64,000 bases of DNA, from assembly GCA_017546245.1 (NCBI GenBank), contig JAFYXI010000022.1:23132-87131 (forward strand), given 5' to 3'. Every line of letters starts with the position of its first letter. The first letter of the stretch is position 1. Below, piece after piece: positions 17,565-26,570 of this stretch. This DNA is from Clostridia bacterium. GTDB taxonomy: Bacteria; Bacillota; Clostridia; UBA1381; UBA9506. The notes beneath the pieces were generated by a model. That model worked only from the letters and a program-made list of their open reading frames with translations. It did no database searches and was not told the origin of the DNA. Position numbers and translations under genes: made by a program.

Positions 17565-18392
17565 ATGAAAAAAACAGCGCAGATTTTGTTGGTGGCAATG
17601 CTTGTATTTTCGGCAATAAGCGTTTCGGCATACATGCCCGACGAAAATGACCGATACAGCATAACCTATAACGCAGGTGTGGAAAATGCAGGAAATATGT
17701 ATGGTCTGGCTGCTATAGCCGGAACGGATGAAAATATGGATGTAGCTGCAGACAATGCATTGGTTTATGTATATCAGACAACGGCAGATGCAGAGGGCAA
17801 CATTACGTTTAACAGCTTCGGACCGATTGGACCTGATCCAAGCGATCCTGACTATGTCGAAAGTACTGTTTTTATAGGCGGTCAGGGTTTTGATACAGCT
17901 CAAATGATAGGTGTTTTAGAAGCGGCGTCCTCGTCCGGCGATGATGCAGAAAGCGCAGCTATCCGTGGTATGGCTACCGATAGTGTCAGTCCTTCAAAAC
18001 CGATAACGGTTACAGTTACCGGCGATGACGGCGTTGTTGTTGGCACAGCTACTGCAAACGATGACGGCACTTATGAAATATATGTTCCGCATGGCACATA
18101 TAGTATTAAATTCACAAAAGAAGGTTTTTGTTCTTGTACATATCGAAATGTTTCGGTAACGGGTGACATTGACTTTGAAATGGTCGATATGACAAACTTA
18201 GCCGGTGATATTGTAGCAAACGGTACAGTTAATATTATGGATTTAAGCGCATTGCTAAATGACTACAACAAGCAAATTCCTTATAATGAGTTATCAAATC
18301 CGTTATCTGATATTAACGGCAACGGCTCGGTTAATATTGCAGACCTGAGCTTGCTGCTTAGCGGCTATAACTCAAGCGATATAATAAAGTAG
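17565..18392 (+). CDS. Secreted dockerin protein with carboxypeptidase-regulatory-like domain
   Basis: A 275-residue secreted protein. Residues 1-22 are a signal peptide, 25-140 an unassigned region, 146-205 a carboxypeptidase-regulatory-like Ig fold (ITVTVTGDDG, DDGTYEIYVPHGTYSIKFTKEGF). The C-terminus (213-270) is a type I dockerin with two F-hand repeats, GDIVANGTVNIMDLSALL and SDINGNGSVNIADLSLLL. The first repeat has Val where a calcium ligand is usual. The start is ATG 17565, nine bases after AAAGGGG; an ATG at 17556 directly abuts that site and is rejected. The dockerin predicts docking to a cohesin, possibly encoded by the neighbouring genes. Confidence 0.85.
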   Translation: MKKTAQILLVAMLVFSAISVSAYMPDENDRYSITYNAGVENAGNMYGLAAIAGTDENMDVAADNALVYVYQTTADAEGNITFNSFGPIGPDPSDPDYVESTVFIGGQGFDTAQMIGVLEAASSSGDDAESAAIRGMATDSVSPSKPITVTVTGDDGVVVGTATANDDGTYEIYVPHGTYSIKFTKEGFCSCTYRNVSVTGDIDFEMVDMTNLAGDIVANGTVNIMDLSALLNDYNKQIPYNELSNPLSDINGNGSVNIADLSLLLSGYNSSDIIK

Positions 18393-18432
18393 TTATTTAC
18401 ATTTTATAAATAAAATACAGGAGGAAAGTTTT

Positions 18433-21400
18433 ATGAAAAAAACATTAAAAAGCATGCTTCATATTCTTCTTGCTATTTTAATAGTTTTAGGTAGCTGTGG
18501 TATAGTTTTTGCTGCCGAAGAATTAGCAAAACTTGAAATTTATGAAGTAGATGCGTCAAATGATGTTGAACCCGGCGTTTACAAGCTTGTGTTTAATGCA
18601 ATATTACCGCCTGAAAATCCGAATGCTGCGGTAACAAGCCTTGTATTTTCTTACGACACGGATGTAATCCAGCCTGTAAGACATACCAATGGTGCGGATG
18701 TTGCTCTTTATGAGGGGGCATCAAATTCGCTGTTTAACAGAGTGTTTAAGGCATATGCAAATGAAGATGAATTTGTTGAACTTTCATTTGCTCCGTTTGC
18801 ATCTGTAGCAAGCGGAAACAGACTTGCAATAAAAGTAGATACATATGCACTTGGCACTTATGTAGATGCTTCAAACGGAATGGTATTTACAGAGTTTTTC
18901 TACAAAATTAAAGAAGGCGCAAAACCGAATGCCGATACCTTTAAGCTTGAAACAGAATATTATGACGGCTCTGTTTTAAAACAGATGTATCCGGATGCGA
19001 GCGAGGCTGCTGCTGTATTGGTAGGTACATATCAATACGGAAAAGCATCAGGCAGTGATACAATGTATTTAGATTCATTTACATTTACAGGCTCTGACGT
19101 TAAAGGTGATGCTCCGGCTGAACCTGATGTTCCTGATGAACCTCCTGTAGATGAGCCTACCGAAGAACCAACAGAAGAACCCTCGGTAGAAACTGACGTT
19201 CCTTCAAAAGAACCTCCGGTAGAACCAACCGTAGAACCTACAGTTGCACCAACTGTTGAGCCTACTTCAGAACCTACTGAAGAACCGAAACCTTCTGAGG
19301 ATGCTCCTGAGTATATAGGTACAGGCTCACTTAACATATACGAAACAAGTGTTGATGAGGCAGCAGGCGTTAACAAGCTTGTATTTAAAGCAAAGCTTCC
19401 CGATGGTGCTGAAGGAATTAACGTTACAGGTCTTGTGTTCTCTTATGATGAGTCGGTAGTTCAGCCTGTAAATAAATCAACATATTCTGATGTTGCTATT
19501 TCTCCGACAACAACCGATTCAGTTACTAGAAGAGCTTTTAATGCATATACAAGCGATGAATATGAATTTGCTTTCGCTCCGTTTAATGTAATACGCCAGA
19601 ACGGCAGAGTTGCAATTAAAGTAGACACCTATCTTACTGATGGTACTGCAGATTTCTGTGATGAAACGATGTTTACAGAATTTTACTTTAGAATTAAAGA
19701 TGGAATAGTTCCAAATTACGAAACATTTAAACTCGAAACAGAGTATTCCGACGGAACAATTTTAAAGGCTATGTATTCTGATGAAACAGAAGCAGCAACT
19801 GTAATTTTAGGTAATAATTATAAATACGGTATGCCTTTAGGTAATGATACATTAGAATTGGAATCATTTATCTTTGCCGGCTGTGATAATTATGAAGAGA
19901 TAATACCGCCGGCAACAGCTGCACCGACAGAAGAACCGCCGGTAGTTGAACCGGATGTGCCTACTGATGAACCGGCAGAGCCTGATGTTCCTTCTGAAGA
20001 ACCGCCGGTAGTTGAGCCGGAAGAATCTATTGAACCTGCTATTATAGATGTAACTGCAGAAATGGTAGATCCTGACGAGGGAATTAAAAAATTGGTGTTT
20101 AAAGCAACTACTCCTGAAGGTGCAAAAGGAATTGCTGCAACAGGTATTGTATTCTCGTATGATACTTCTGTAATTCAGCCTGTTAGACATTCAAATGGTG
20201 CGGATATAACAATTACAACTGCATCTAATGATACAACATTAAAAAGAGTATTTAAAGCATATGAAGATGATGAGTATGCATTCTCGTTTGCTCCGTTTAT
20301 GGTTATGGAAGCCGACGGCAGAATTGCAATTAAAGCCGATTCTTTTTGTGTAGATACTGCAATTGATGCAAAAGACGGTATGATATTTACCGAGTTTTAC
20401 TATAGAGTTAAAGAAGGTCAGCAGGTAACAGAAGATACCTTTAGACTTGAAGCTGATTATATAGACGGCTCTTTCTTAAAAGAAGCATATAGCGATCCGA
20501 ATACAGCGGCTGCTGTAATAGTTGGTGACTATAAATACGGCTGGGCAAAAGAAGGAGTAACCGATACTGCTTGGTTAAATTCCTTCCCGACGGAAGATGC
20601 TGAGCCTGTATGGTATGATATCAGCGAATTTACAGATGCGTTAGAGTATCAATATGTTGACTACAACAGAGAAGAACAGTATTACGAGCTTCCTGAATTG
20701 CCGGAAATTCCTGATGCTTCTTTGACTGTTGATGTTACATATGTTGATGTAGACGGAAATGAAATTACTGCACCGAAAAATGCAGGCGTATATGACGTAA
20801 TAATTAGCTTTAACAGCGAAAATCCGAACTATTATACACCGGATGATATAACAACCTGCTTTATAATCGAAAAGATTGATGCCGTTATCGCAGCTGATGC
20901 TGTTCAGGAATTTGTATATGACGGTACAGAAAAAACAGTTGCCGCCTCAATTGCAGAGGGTGATGAAGGGGTAGAACTTGTAATCGAAACCGCAACAGAA
21001 ATCGGTGAATATGATGTCGCTGTAATATATCCTGAATCTGCTAACTATTACGAAACATATAAGTATGTAAGACTTAATATATTAAAACCAACAGTTCCGA
21101 TTGCTTTTGTTTCAGATATTCCTGCTGTAACTGTTGATTACGGCACAACATATAATGTAAGCACATCAAAGCTCGCAGATAGTGTTAAAGTTCAGCTTGA
21201 AAATGGCGAAAGCGCAATGGTTAATATCATCTGGAGAGAAAACAGCACTCCGATATACGATGAAATTACACCGGGAACTTATACATTTACCGGCGAATTT
21301 GATTTAGACCCTGAAGGTCTTATCGTAAATCCGTACGGCCTTGTTGCAACCGCTAAAATTGTTGTTGCAGAGCCAACAATCATTAAAAATATGTATGTAT

Positions 21401-21981
21401 CTTCAGATATTGGTATAATTGACGAAACAGTTGATGTGGTTATTTCAACCGAGGGCAATCCTGAAATGGCAAGCGGCAGCTTTGTTATTGAATACGATCC
21501 GGAATTATTAACTCCTGAACGTTATTCGAATTATGGTGTGCTTCCCGGATTGATGGTAAATCTTGATTATGACTACGGTAAAATTAAGGTAACCTTTGCA
21601 GGAACCAGCGAAGCCGCAAAAGGCGGAGATGTGCTTAAGCTTAGCTTCTATGTAAGTTCTTGGAATACAGACAAGCAAAATACTGAAATCGCAATTAAAG
21701 ATGCAAGCATTTACAACGCACAGGAAAAACGTATCAAGATTATAACAAACAACGGTACAATCACAGCAAGAAAGCTTATCTTAGGTGATGTAAATGATGA
21801 TGGCTCGGTAAATATTCTTGATGCATACAGAGTACTTGTTTACGATGCAGGCTTATTAGATGCCGATTTCTCAAAGGTACAGAATAAAGCAGCAGATGTA
21901 AACAAAGACGGTTGCATTGACATCTTTGATGCTATGAGAATTCAACGTTACGTAACCGGATTTATCGGTACATTAGAGTAA
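18433..21981 (+). CDS. Large secreted multi-domain protein with triple repeat, Ig-like domains, cohesin-like domain and dockerin
   Basis: A 1182-residue secreted protein. Order: signal peptide (1-28); three homologous repeats of about 190 residues at 33-222, 298-484 and 536-719; Pro/Glu/Thr/Val-rich linkers between repeats (226-292 and 492-535, built on PTEEP and EPTVEP units); an MBG-like region (about 765-885); a Big_4-type Ig domain (about 888-980); a cohesin-like domain (984-1112, GSFVIEYDPELLTPE); and a C-terminal dockerin (1117-1179, GDVNDDGSVNILDAYRVL and ADVNKDGCIDIFDAMRIQ). The repeats share FSYD...QPV, FAPF, IKVDTY and FTEFYYRIK. GGAGG precedes the start. A structural or scaffold role is inferred; there is no enzyme domain. 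Confidence 0.85.
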   Translation: MKKTLKSMLHILLAILIVLGSCGIVFAAEELAKLEIYEVDASNDVEPGVYKLVFNAILPPENPNAAVTSLVFSYDTDVIQPVRHTNGADVALYEGASNSLFNRVFKAYANEDEFVELSFAPFASVASGNRLAIKVDTYALGTYVDASNGMVFTEFFYKIKEGAKPNADTFKLETEYYDGSVLKQMYPDASEAAAVLVGTYQYGKASGSDTMYLDSFTFTGSDVKGDAPAEPDVPDEPPVDEPTEEPTEEPSVETDVPSKEPPVEPTVEPTVAPTVEPTSEPTEEPKPSEDAPEYIGTGSLNIYETSVDEAAGVNKLVFKAKLPDGAEGINVTGLVFSYDESVVQPVNKSTYSDVAISPTTTDSVTRRAFNAYTSDEYEFAFAPFNVIRQNGRVAIKVDTYLTDGTADFCDETMFTEFYFRIKDGIVPNYETFKLETEYSDGTILKAMYSDETEAATVILGNNYKYGMPLGNDTLELESFIFAGCDNYEEIIPPATAAPTEEPPVVEPDVPTDEPAEPDVPSEEPPVVEPEESIEPAIIDVTAEMVDPDEGIKKLVFKATTPEGAKGIAATGIVFSYDTSVIQPVRHSNGADITITTASNDTTLKRVFKAYEDDEYAFSFAPFMVMEADGRIAIKADSFCVDTAIDAKDGMIFTEFYYRVKEGQQVTEDTFRLEADYIDGSFLKEAYSDPNTAAAVIVGDYKYGWAKEGVTDTAWLNSFPTEDAEPVWYDISEFTDALEYQYVDYNREEQYYELPELPEIPDASLTVDVTYVDVDGNEITAPKNAGVYDVIISFNSENPNYYTPDDITTCFIIEKIDAVIAADAVQEFVYDGTEKTVAASIAEGDEGVELVIETATEIGEYDVAVIYPESANYYETYKYVRLNILKPTVPIAFVSDIPAVTVDYGTTYNVSTSKLADSVKVQLENGESAMVNIIWRENSTPIYDEITPGTYTFTGEFDLDPEGLIVNPYGLVATAKIVVAEPTIIKNMYVSSDIGIIDETVDVVISTEGNPEMASGSFVIEYDPELLTPERYSNYGVLPGLMVNLDYDYGKIKVTFAGTSEAAKGGDVLKLSFYVSSWNTDKQNTEIAIKDASIYNAQEKRIKIITNNGTITARKLILGDVNDDGSVNILDAYRVLVYDAGLLDADFSKVQNKAADVNKDGCIDIFDAMRIQRYVTGFIGTLE

Positions 21982-21994
21982 GTAGGTGAATGAA

Positions 21995-23221
21995 ATGAAA
22001 AATAAAGTATTATCATTAGTATTAATATTATTAATTGCGTTTTCTATGTGTTTACCTGCTTATGCAGATAATGCCACAGCTACAATAAAAGCTGTGGTAA
22101 GTGATTGCACGGTAAACAGACAGATTACCGTAAGTATTCAGATAAGCGGTGCGCAAGATGTTTGCGGCGCATCTCTCGAGGTTATGTATGATAATTCTGC
22201 TCTTGAATTAGTAAGTGCAACAAAAGGAAGTATAATTCCTGCTGATAGCTCACAGTTAAATGATAAGTATACTGATTACAGTGTAAAACTAAACTGGATG
22301 AGCGGACAGGAAGCTATCGCTGACGGTGAAATCCTTTCACTTGTGTTTAACACAAAATTAACCGGAAAAGCTTTAATATCGTTTGATAAGATTAAACTTT
22401 CAAAGTTTGACGAAACCCCGGTTTCTTGTATTGCAGATGATGTTTTGTTTGATATTTATCCTGAGTGCGAAAGCATTACAATAAGCGGTCCTGATAAAAT
22501 AACTGACAAGACAGCTTATTCAGCAATATGCGAACCGACCGGATTCCCAAGTAAATTTGTTAAATGGTCAATTGATAATGAAGAGATTGCATATATAAAC
22601 GAGAGTGGAATCTTAACCCCGTACGTTGACGGTGAAATTACCATTACCGCAGAGGCAACAGACGGCACAGGCATTAAAGCAACCAAAACAGTATATGCTG
22701 ACGTTGTTCTGTGTGAAGCTTTTGAAATTGACGACGAAAGCTCAGAAGAAGCAGCTGTTGTATGGTGTCCTGAAAATGGTATAACAACAGTAGATATTAC
22801 TTTTGCAGCCTATGATGAACTCGGAAAAATGATTGCGTTTAAACCATATACAGCAGATTTAAAAGAAGGTAAAAATACTGTACCTGCAACAGACTTTAAC
22901 TTTAGCGGTGCACGCAAAATTAAAATCTTTATGTGGGATAGTGTGTCAAACGCATTGCCTCTTTGTGTGGAAAAAGAGTTTTTAATGACGAATTATCCGA
23001 CATCAAATATGGCAGTAGTAACAGGTGCATCTAATAATGGCGAAAACACAGAAACAGTAAAAGTTAGTTTTTTTGAGACTGGCGAAGCGGTACAGGCAGA
23101 AACAGACGTGTTTAAATATAACGAAATCGAGGAAATAACAAAAGCTAATGTTTTTGAGATTTATGATACCTCTCGTTTTAACAAGGATATAGCAAAGGCA
23201 TTGTCATCACTTACTAAATAA
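21995..23221 (+). CDS. Secreted protein: cohesin-like plus Ig-like (Big_2) domain
   Basis: A 408-residue secreted protein. Residues 1-25 are a signal peptide. Residues 28-155 are cohesin-like (VCGASLEVMYDNSALELVSA, then DGEILSLVFNTKL). Residues 158-236 are a Big_2-type Ig domain (CESITISGPDKITDKTAY, FVKWSIDNEEIAYINESG, GEITITAEATDGTG). The last 170 residues are beta-rich and unassigned. The ATG at 21995 is six bases after AGGTG; a GTG at 21986 overlaps that site. It is the last gene of the operon, which ends at the strong terminator 23247-23285. Confidence 0.8.
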   Translation: MKNKVLSLVLILLIAFSMCLPAYADNATATIKAVVSDCTVNRQITVSIQISGAQDVCGASLEVMYDNSALELVSATKGSIIPADSSQLNDKYTDYSVKLNWMSGQEAIADGEILSLVFNTKLTGKALISFDKIKLSKFDETPVSCIADDVLFDIYPECESITISGPDKITDKTAYSAICEPTGFPSKFVKWSIDNEEIAYINESGILTPYVDGEITITAEATDGTGIKATKTVYADVVLCEAFEIDDESSEEAAVVWCPENGITTVDITFAAYDELGKMIAFKPYTADLKEGKNTVPATDFNFSGARKIKIFMWDSVSNALPLCVEKEFLMTNYPTSNMAVVTGASNNGENTETVKVSFFETGEAVQAETDVFKYNEIEEITKANVFEIYDTSRFNKDIAKALSSLTK

Positions 23222-23246
23222 AGTAGTTTTTATTCTGCATTAGTTG

Positions 23247-23285
23247 ACAAAAAACCCAAGATACAATGTATCTTGGGTTTTTGTT
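23247..23285. terminator. Bidirectional terminator
   Basis: AAAAACCCAAGATAC / GTATCTTGGGTTTTT perfect stem with a four-base loop between convergent genes. Confidence 0.85.
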
Positions 23286-23296
23286 GCATATATCTT

Positions 23297-24127
23297 TTAT
23301 TTTAACGCCTCTATTAATTTATAAATCACCGGTTCAAATGCTGCGCCGTACCAATGGTTATCGTGCTTGGCGGTTTCTTTAATACACTCTACAGTATATT
23401 CTGCTGCAATTTTTGCTGCATCGTATGCACTTTTGCCAATAGTTTTTGCTCCTACGAAAGCAGATGCATAAATATCTCCTGTTCCGTGACTGCCGTTAGG
23501 TAAAAATTCGTGTTCATAGTACGAATAGCTGTCGTTTTCATAAATAACAACACCGGTTTTGCCTTCGCTGTATGAAACTCCTGTAAGAATAACATTTTTG
23601 CATCCTAAGTCAATTAAGCGGCTGATTAACATATCAATATATTTTCTGTCGTATGTAGTTTTGTATTCCGTTGCTGTTAAAAAGCAAGCTTCTGTAATGT
23701 TCGGCAGAATATAATCAGCTTTGCTGCACAGTTTTTTCATAGCAGCTACAAAATCAAGGTCAAATCCCGGATAAAGATTTCCGTTATCAGCCATAGCAGG
23801 GTCAATAATAACTAAAGCATCGTCTTTTTTTGTGCTGTTTATAATATCAATAACGTAATCAATCTGTTTTGCGCTGCCCAAATATCCGGTATAAATTCCA
23901 TCAAATTTAATATTTTCTTTTTCCCAATGCGCTTTAATATCCGGTATATCATCGGTCAGGTCGCGAAAAGTGTAGCCTTTAAAACCCGATGTATGTGTAG
24001 AAAGAACTGCAGAAGGCAGAACGCAGGTTTCGATTCCGCAAGCCGAAATTATAGGAAGAGCAACGGTAAGTGAACATTGCCCAACGCAAGAAATGTCCTG
24101 AATAGTAAGTAATTTTTTGTAACTCAT
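23297..24127 (-). CDS. Pyridoxamine/pyridoxal kinase
   Basis: A 276-residue ribokinase-fold kinase of the PdxK/PdxY type that phosphorylates B6 vitamers. The N-terminal SCVGQCSLTVALPIISACG, the GYLGS motif, the IDPAMADNG stretch and the C-terminal anion-hole motif GSHGTGDIYASAFVGA with the catalytic Asp are present. An AAAGGGG site lies seven bases before the ATG. It is divergent from a MocR-type regulator, an arrangement typical of PdxR-controlled B6 salvage. A pdxY versus pdxK symbol cannot be settled from sequence alone. Confidence 0.87.
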   Translation of the reverse strand: MSYKKLLTIQDISCVGQCSLTVALPIISACGIETCVLPSAVLSTHTSGFKGYTFRDLTDDIPDIKAHWEKENIKFDGIYTGYLGSAKQIDYVIDIINSTKKDDALVIIDPAMADNGNLYPGFDLDFVAAMKKLCSKADYILPNITEACFLTATEYKTTYDRKYIDMLISRLIDLGCKNVILTGVSYSEGKTGVVIYENDSYSYYEHEFLPNGSHGTGDIYASAFVGAKTIGKSAYDAAKIAAEYTVECIKETAKHDNHWYGAAFEPVIYKLIEALK

Positions 24128-24138
24128 TATTTAACCCC

Positions 24139-24167
24139 TTTACTTTTTTGTCGATTTATATTATAAT
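24139..24167 (+). promoter_or_regulatory. Promoter of MocR-type regulator gene
   Basis: TTTACT and TATAAT spaced by 17 bases. The -10 overlaps the -10 of the divergent kinase promoter. Confidence 0.5.
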
Positions 24168-24188
24168 CTAAATGTGACATTGTTTAAA
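24160..24188 (-). promoter_or_regulatory. Promoter of pyridoxamine kinase gene
   Basis: On the minus strand TTTAAA and TATAAT are 17 bases apart. The overlap with the divergent promoter fits mutual regulation by the MocR-type protein. Confidence 0.5.
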
Positions 24189-24219
24189 TAATCAGAAAAG
24201 GAGAATTTTATATATCCAG

Positions 24220-25269
24220 ATGACTGATAAAAAATATTTAAAGCTATACAGAATGATTAAAAATAAAATTCTTAGCGGTGAATATAGAGCAGAGGATAAA
24301 CTGCCTTCTAAACGTGTAATGGCAGACCTTACCGGCTGCAGTGTCGTTACGGTCGAAAAAGCATACAGTATGCTTACGGATGAGGGATATATAGCATCGC
24401 GAGAACGCAGCGGATATTATGTGTGCCACTTAGATGCTTTTACAGCAGCAAAACCCGAAGAAAACGACGAATCTATTTCGTATCTTGATGAAGATTTTGG
24501 CGAGCCGCAGGATTTTGAATATTCTTTGTGGTTTAAAACAATAAGACGTGTTATTTCGGATAAAGGCGAACGTTTATTTGTTAAATCGCCAAATAAGGGT
24601 TGTGCTGTTTTAAGAAACGCAATTTCTAATTATTTAAGAAGATACCGGGGTATGTATGCCGAGCCTGAACGAATTATAATAGGTTCCGGTTCTGAGCAGC
24701 TTTACGAAACTGTTGTAAAAATGCTCGGAAGAGATAAAATTTACGGAATAGAAGAACCATCGTATTCTATGATAGAAACGGTTTATTCATCAACCGGTGC
24801 TAAAATTCAAAAATTAGAAATGGGTAGCGGAGGAATTAAAAGTGAAGCATTGAAAAAAAGTACCATTGATATTTTGCACGTAACACCGTTTCAAAGCTAT
24901 CCTACCGGTGTAACCACTACAGTTATAAAAAGATATGAGTATTTAAAATGGGCAGAAAACGGCAGATATATTGTGGAAGACGATTTTAACAGCGAATTTT
25001 TTATTCCGGGTCAGCCTATTGAATCTCTTTATTCATTAGACCAAAACGATTCTGTTATATACATCAATACTTTTTCTAAAAGTCTGTCGCCGTCAATGCG
25101 TCTGGGATATATGATTTTGCCAAAATCGCTATGCAGTACATATGATGAAAAGTTAGGACAATTTTCGTGTACTGTTCCCGTGCTTGACCAATATGTTTTG
25201 GCAGAATTTATATCCAGCGGAAATTTTGAAAGACATTTAAACAGAGTAAGACGAAAAATGAAAGACTAA
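24220..25269 (+). CDS. MocR-type (GntR-HTH plus aminotransferase-like) regulator, C-terminally short
   Basis: A 349-residue protein with an N-terminal GntR winged helix (residues 5-70: LPSKRVMADLTGCSVVTVEKAYSMLTDEGYI, of which the recognition part is SVVTVEKAYSML) and a fold-type I aminotransferase-like domain (about 95-349). PLP contacts look intact: TPFQSYPTG, VEDDFNSEF, and the lysine in NTFSKSLSPSMRLGY. Typical MocR proteins are about 450-480 residues; this one stops at LNRVRRKMKD and lacks the C-terminal small subdomain. A terminator follows at once. It probably controls the divergent pyridoxamine kinase. The GGAG site is about 16 bases from the ATG, longer than usual. Confidence 0.83.
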   Translation: MTDKKYLKLYRMIKNKILSGEYRAEDKLPSKRVMADLTGCSVVTVEKAYSMLTDEGYIASRERSGYYVCHLDAFTAAKPEENDESISYLDEDFGEPQDFEYSLWFKTIRRVISDKGERLFVKSPNKGCAVLRNAISNYLRRYRGMYAEPERIIIGSGSEQLYETVVKMLGRDKIYGIEEPSYSMIETVYSSTGAKIQKLEMGSGGIKSEALKKSTIDILHVTPFQSYPTGVTTTVIKRYEYLKWAENGRYIVEDDFNSEFFIPGQPIESLYSLDQNDSVIYINTFSKSLSPSMRLGYMILPKSLCSTYDEKLGQFSCTVPVLDQYVLAEFISSGNFERHLNRVRRKMKD

Positions 25270-25278
25270 ACTTATATA

Positions 25279-25310
25279 CTGTCGCAATTTTTTACTGTTG
25301 CGGCAGTTTT
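25279..25310 (+). terminator. Intrinsic terminator
   Basis: CTGTCGCAA pairs with TTGCGGCAG (one G-U) followed by TTTT. Confidence 0.7.
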
Positions 25311-25350
25311 ATTTATCCATAAATTTCATATAATATTAACAATTTATACA

Positions 25351-25379
25351 TTGATAAATCATAACAAATGATGTAGAAT
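25351..25379 (+). promoter_or_regulatory. Promoter of RND efflux operon
   Basis: TTGATA at 25351-25356 and TAGAAT at 25374-25379 with 17 bases between, 47 bases upstream of the TolC-like gene. Confidence 0.6.
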
Positions 25380-25425
25380 ATTTATCGTGTTTTTTAATAA
25401 AAATGGTTAAAGGAGATAATATTTA

Positions 25426-26547
25426 ATGAAAAATACTTTTAAAATGTTAGTGATAGCATTAATTGGTGTTTTATTGCTGCCAAATTTAGCATTTGCAGAT
25501 GAGGTTAATGCTGCAAATAATGTAAAGTTATATACATTAACACTTGAACAGGCGATTAATATTGCAAAAAAAGATAATCCTCAGCTGATGTCGCTTGAAG
25601 CAGCGCAAAAAAGCAATAAAATAAACCTGGATTCGGCACAATTAACTAAGAAAAAATATAAAAATATTGCTCCAAGCACCAGCAATTACGAGCTTGCGTA
25701 CATAAAAAAAGGCTATTATGTTGATATGTATGAAATGCTTATTCGTCTTAATGATAAAGAAACAGAGCAGGCAAATGCATCAATTGCATATAACACAACA
25801 TCAGCTTATTTTAACTATAAAATAATGCAGGAACTCTGCAAGGTAGCAGAAAATGCATATAATCTTGCAAATGAAAATTATAATAATGTAAGCAAGCGCT
25901 TTGAACTTGGTATGATTGCAGAAATTGATTTAAACAATGCATACTTAAGTGTTGAACAATGTTTAAATACTCTTAACAGCTATAGACAAAACAGCGATAT
26001 AGCAAAAGAAAATTTAAAAATTTATCTTCAGCTAGAAAATGAAAATTGTGATTTTAATTTAACCGATTCGATTGAGTGCTCAGAATTTTCTGCAGATATA
26101 ACAAAGGATATTAAGCTTGCTGAGGAAAGTCGCTACGATATAATTGCGCTTAAAGAAAATTACGAGATGGCTCAAAAATATTTTGAATATACCAAGCCAT
26201 TAACAGCATATTCGGCAAGATACCAATCAGCGCATAGTGATTTGATGTCTAAGGAGTATTCGTATAACAACAACAAAAATCTTATACTTCTTTCGGTAAG
26301 AAATAGCTACAATGCGGTTTTAAATGCAGATGACAGTTTAAAAATCGCTGAAAAAGCAACAGATATTTCATATAAAAGATATGAAATTAATAAAATTAAA
26401 TTTGAAAACGGAATGATAACAAACAGCGACCTCACAGCATCGCTGAATGAATATTTGAGTAGTGCGATTTCGCTTGAAAACGCCAAGCTTTCTTATAAAT
26501 TAGCAGTTGAAAAATACAGCTATGATGTTACTATAGGATTGAAATAA
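25426..26547 (+). CDS. TolC-family protein
   Basis: A 373-residue exported protein with a signal peptide (1-24) and two repeats of long alpha-helical hairpins characteristic of TolC: LTLEQAINIAKKDNPQL at the N-terminus, the FNYKIMQELCKVAENAYNLA helix, GMIAEIDLNNAYLSVEQ, and in the second half YEINKIKFENGMITNSDL. TolC proteins of Gram-negative bacteria form an outer-membrane channel; this one is short (usual 420-490) and I do not see clear amphipathic beta-strands for a barrel. It is the first gene of an operon with an adaptor and an RND permease. Confidence 0.8.
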   Translation: MKNTFKMLVIALIGVLLLPNLAFADEVNAANNVKLYTLTLEQAINIAKKDNPQLMSLEAAQKSNKINLDSAQLTKKKYKNIAPSTSNYELAYIKKGYYVDMYEMLIRLNDKETEQANASIAYNTTSAYFNYKIMQELCKVAENAYNLANENYNNVSKRFELGMIAEIDLNNAYLSVEQCLNTLNSYRQNSDIAKENLKIYLQLENENCDFNLTDSIECSEFSADITKDIKLAEESRYDIIALKENYEMAQKYFEYTKPLTAYSARYQSAHSDLMSKEYSYNNNKNLILLSVRNSYNAVLNADDSLKIAEKATDISYKRYEINKIKFENGMITNSDLTASLNEYLSSAISLENAKLSYKLAVEKYSYDVTIGLK

Positions 26548-26570
26548 GGAAAATATAAAGGAGTTTAATC

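Noticed and set aside
19032..19376. Minus-strand frame rich in Ser, Gly, Val and Thr
   Set aside because: It is the reverse reading of the Pro/Glu/Thr linker of the large secreted protein and has no ribosome binding site.
25270..25425. Frameshifted remainder of the MocR-type protein
   Set aside because: No frame after the stop resembles the missing subdomain; a terminator and a new promoter follow directly.
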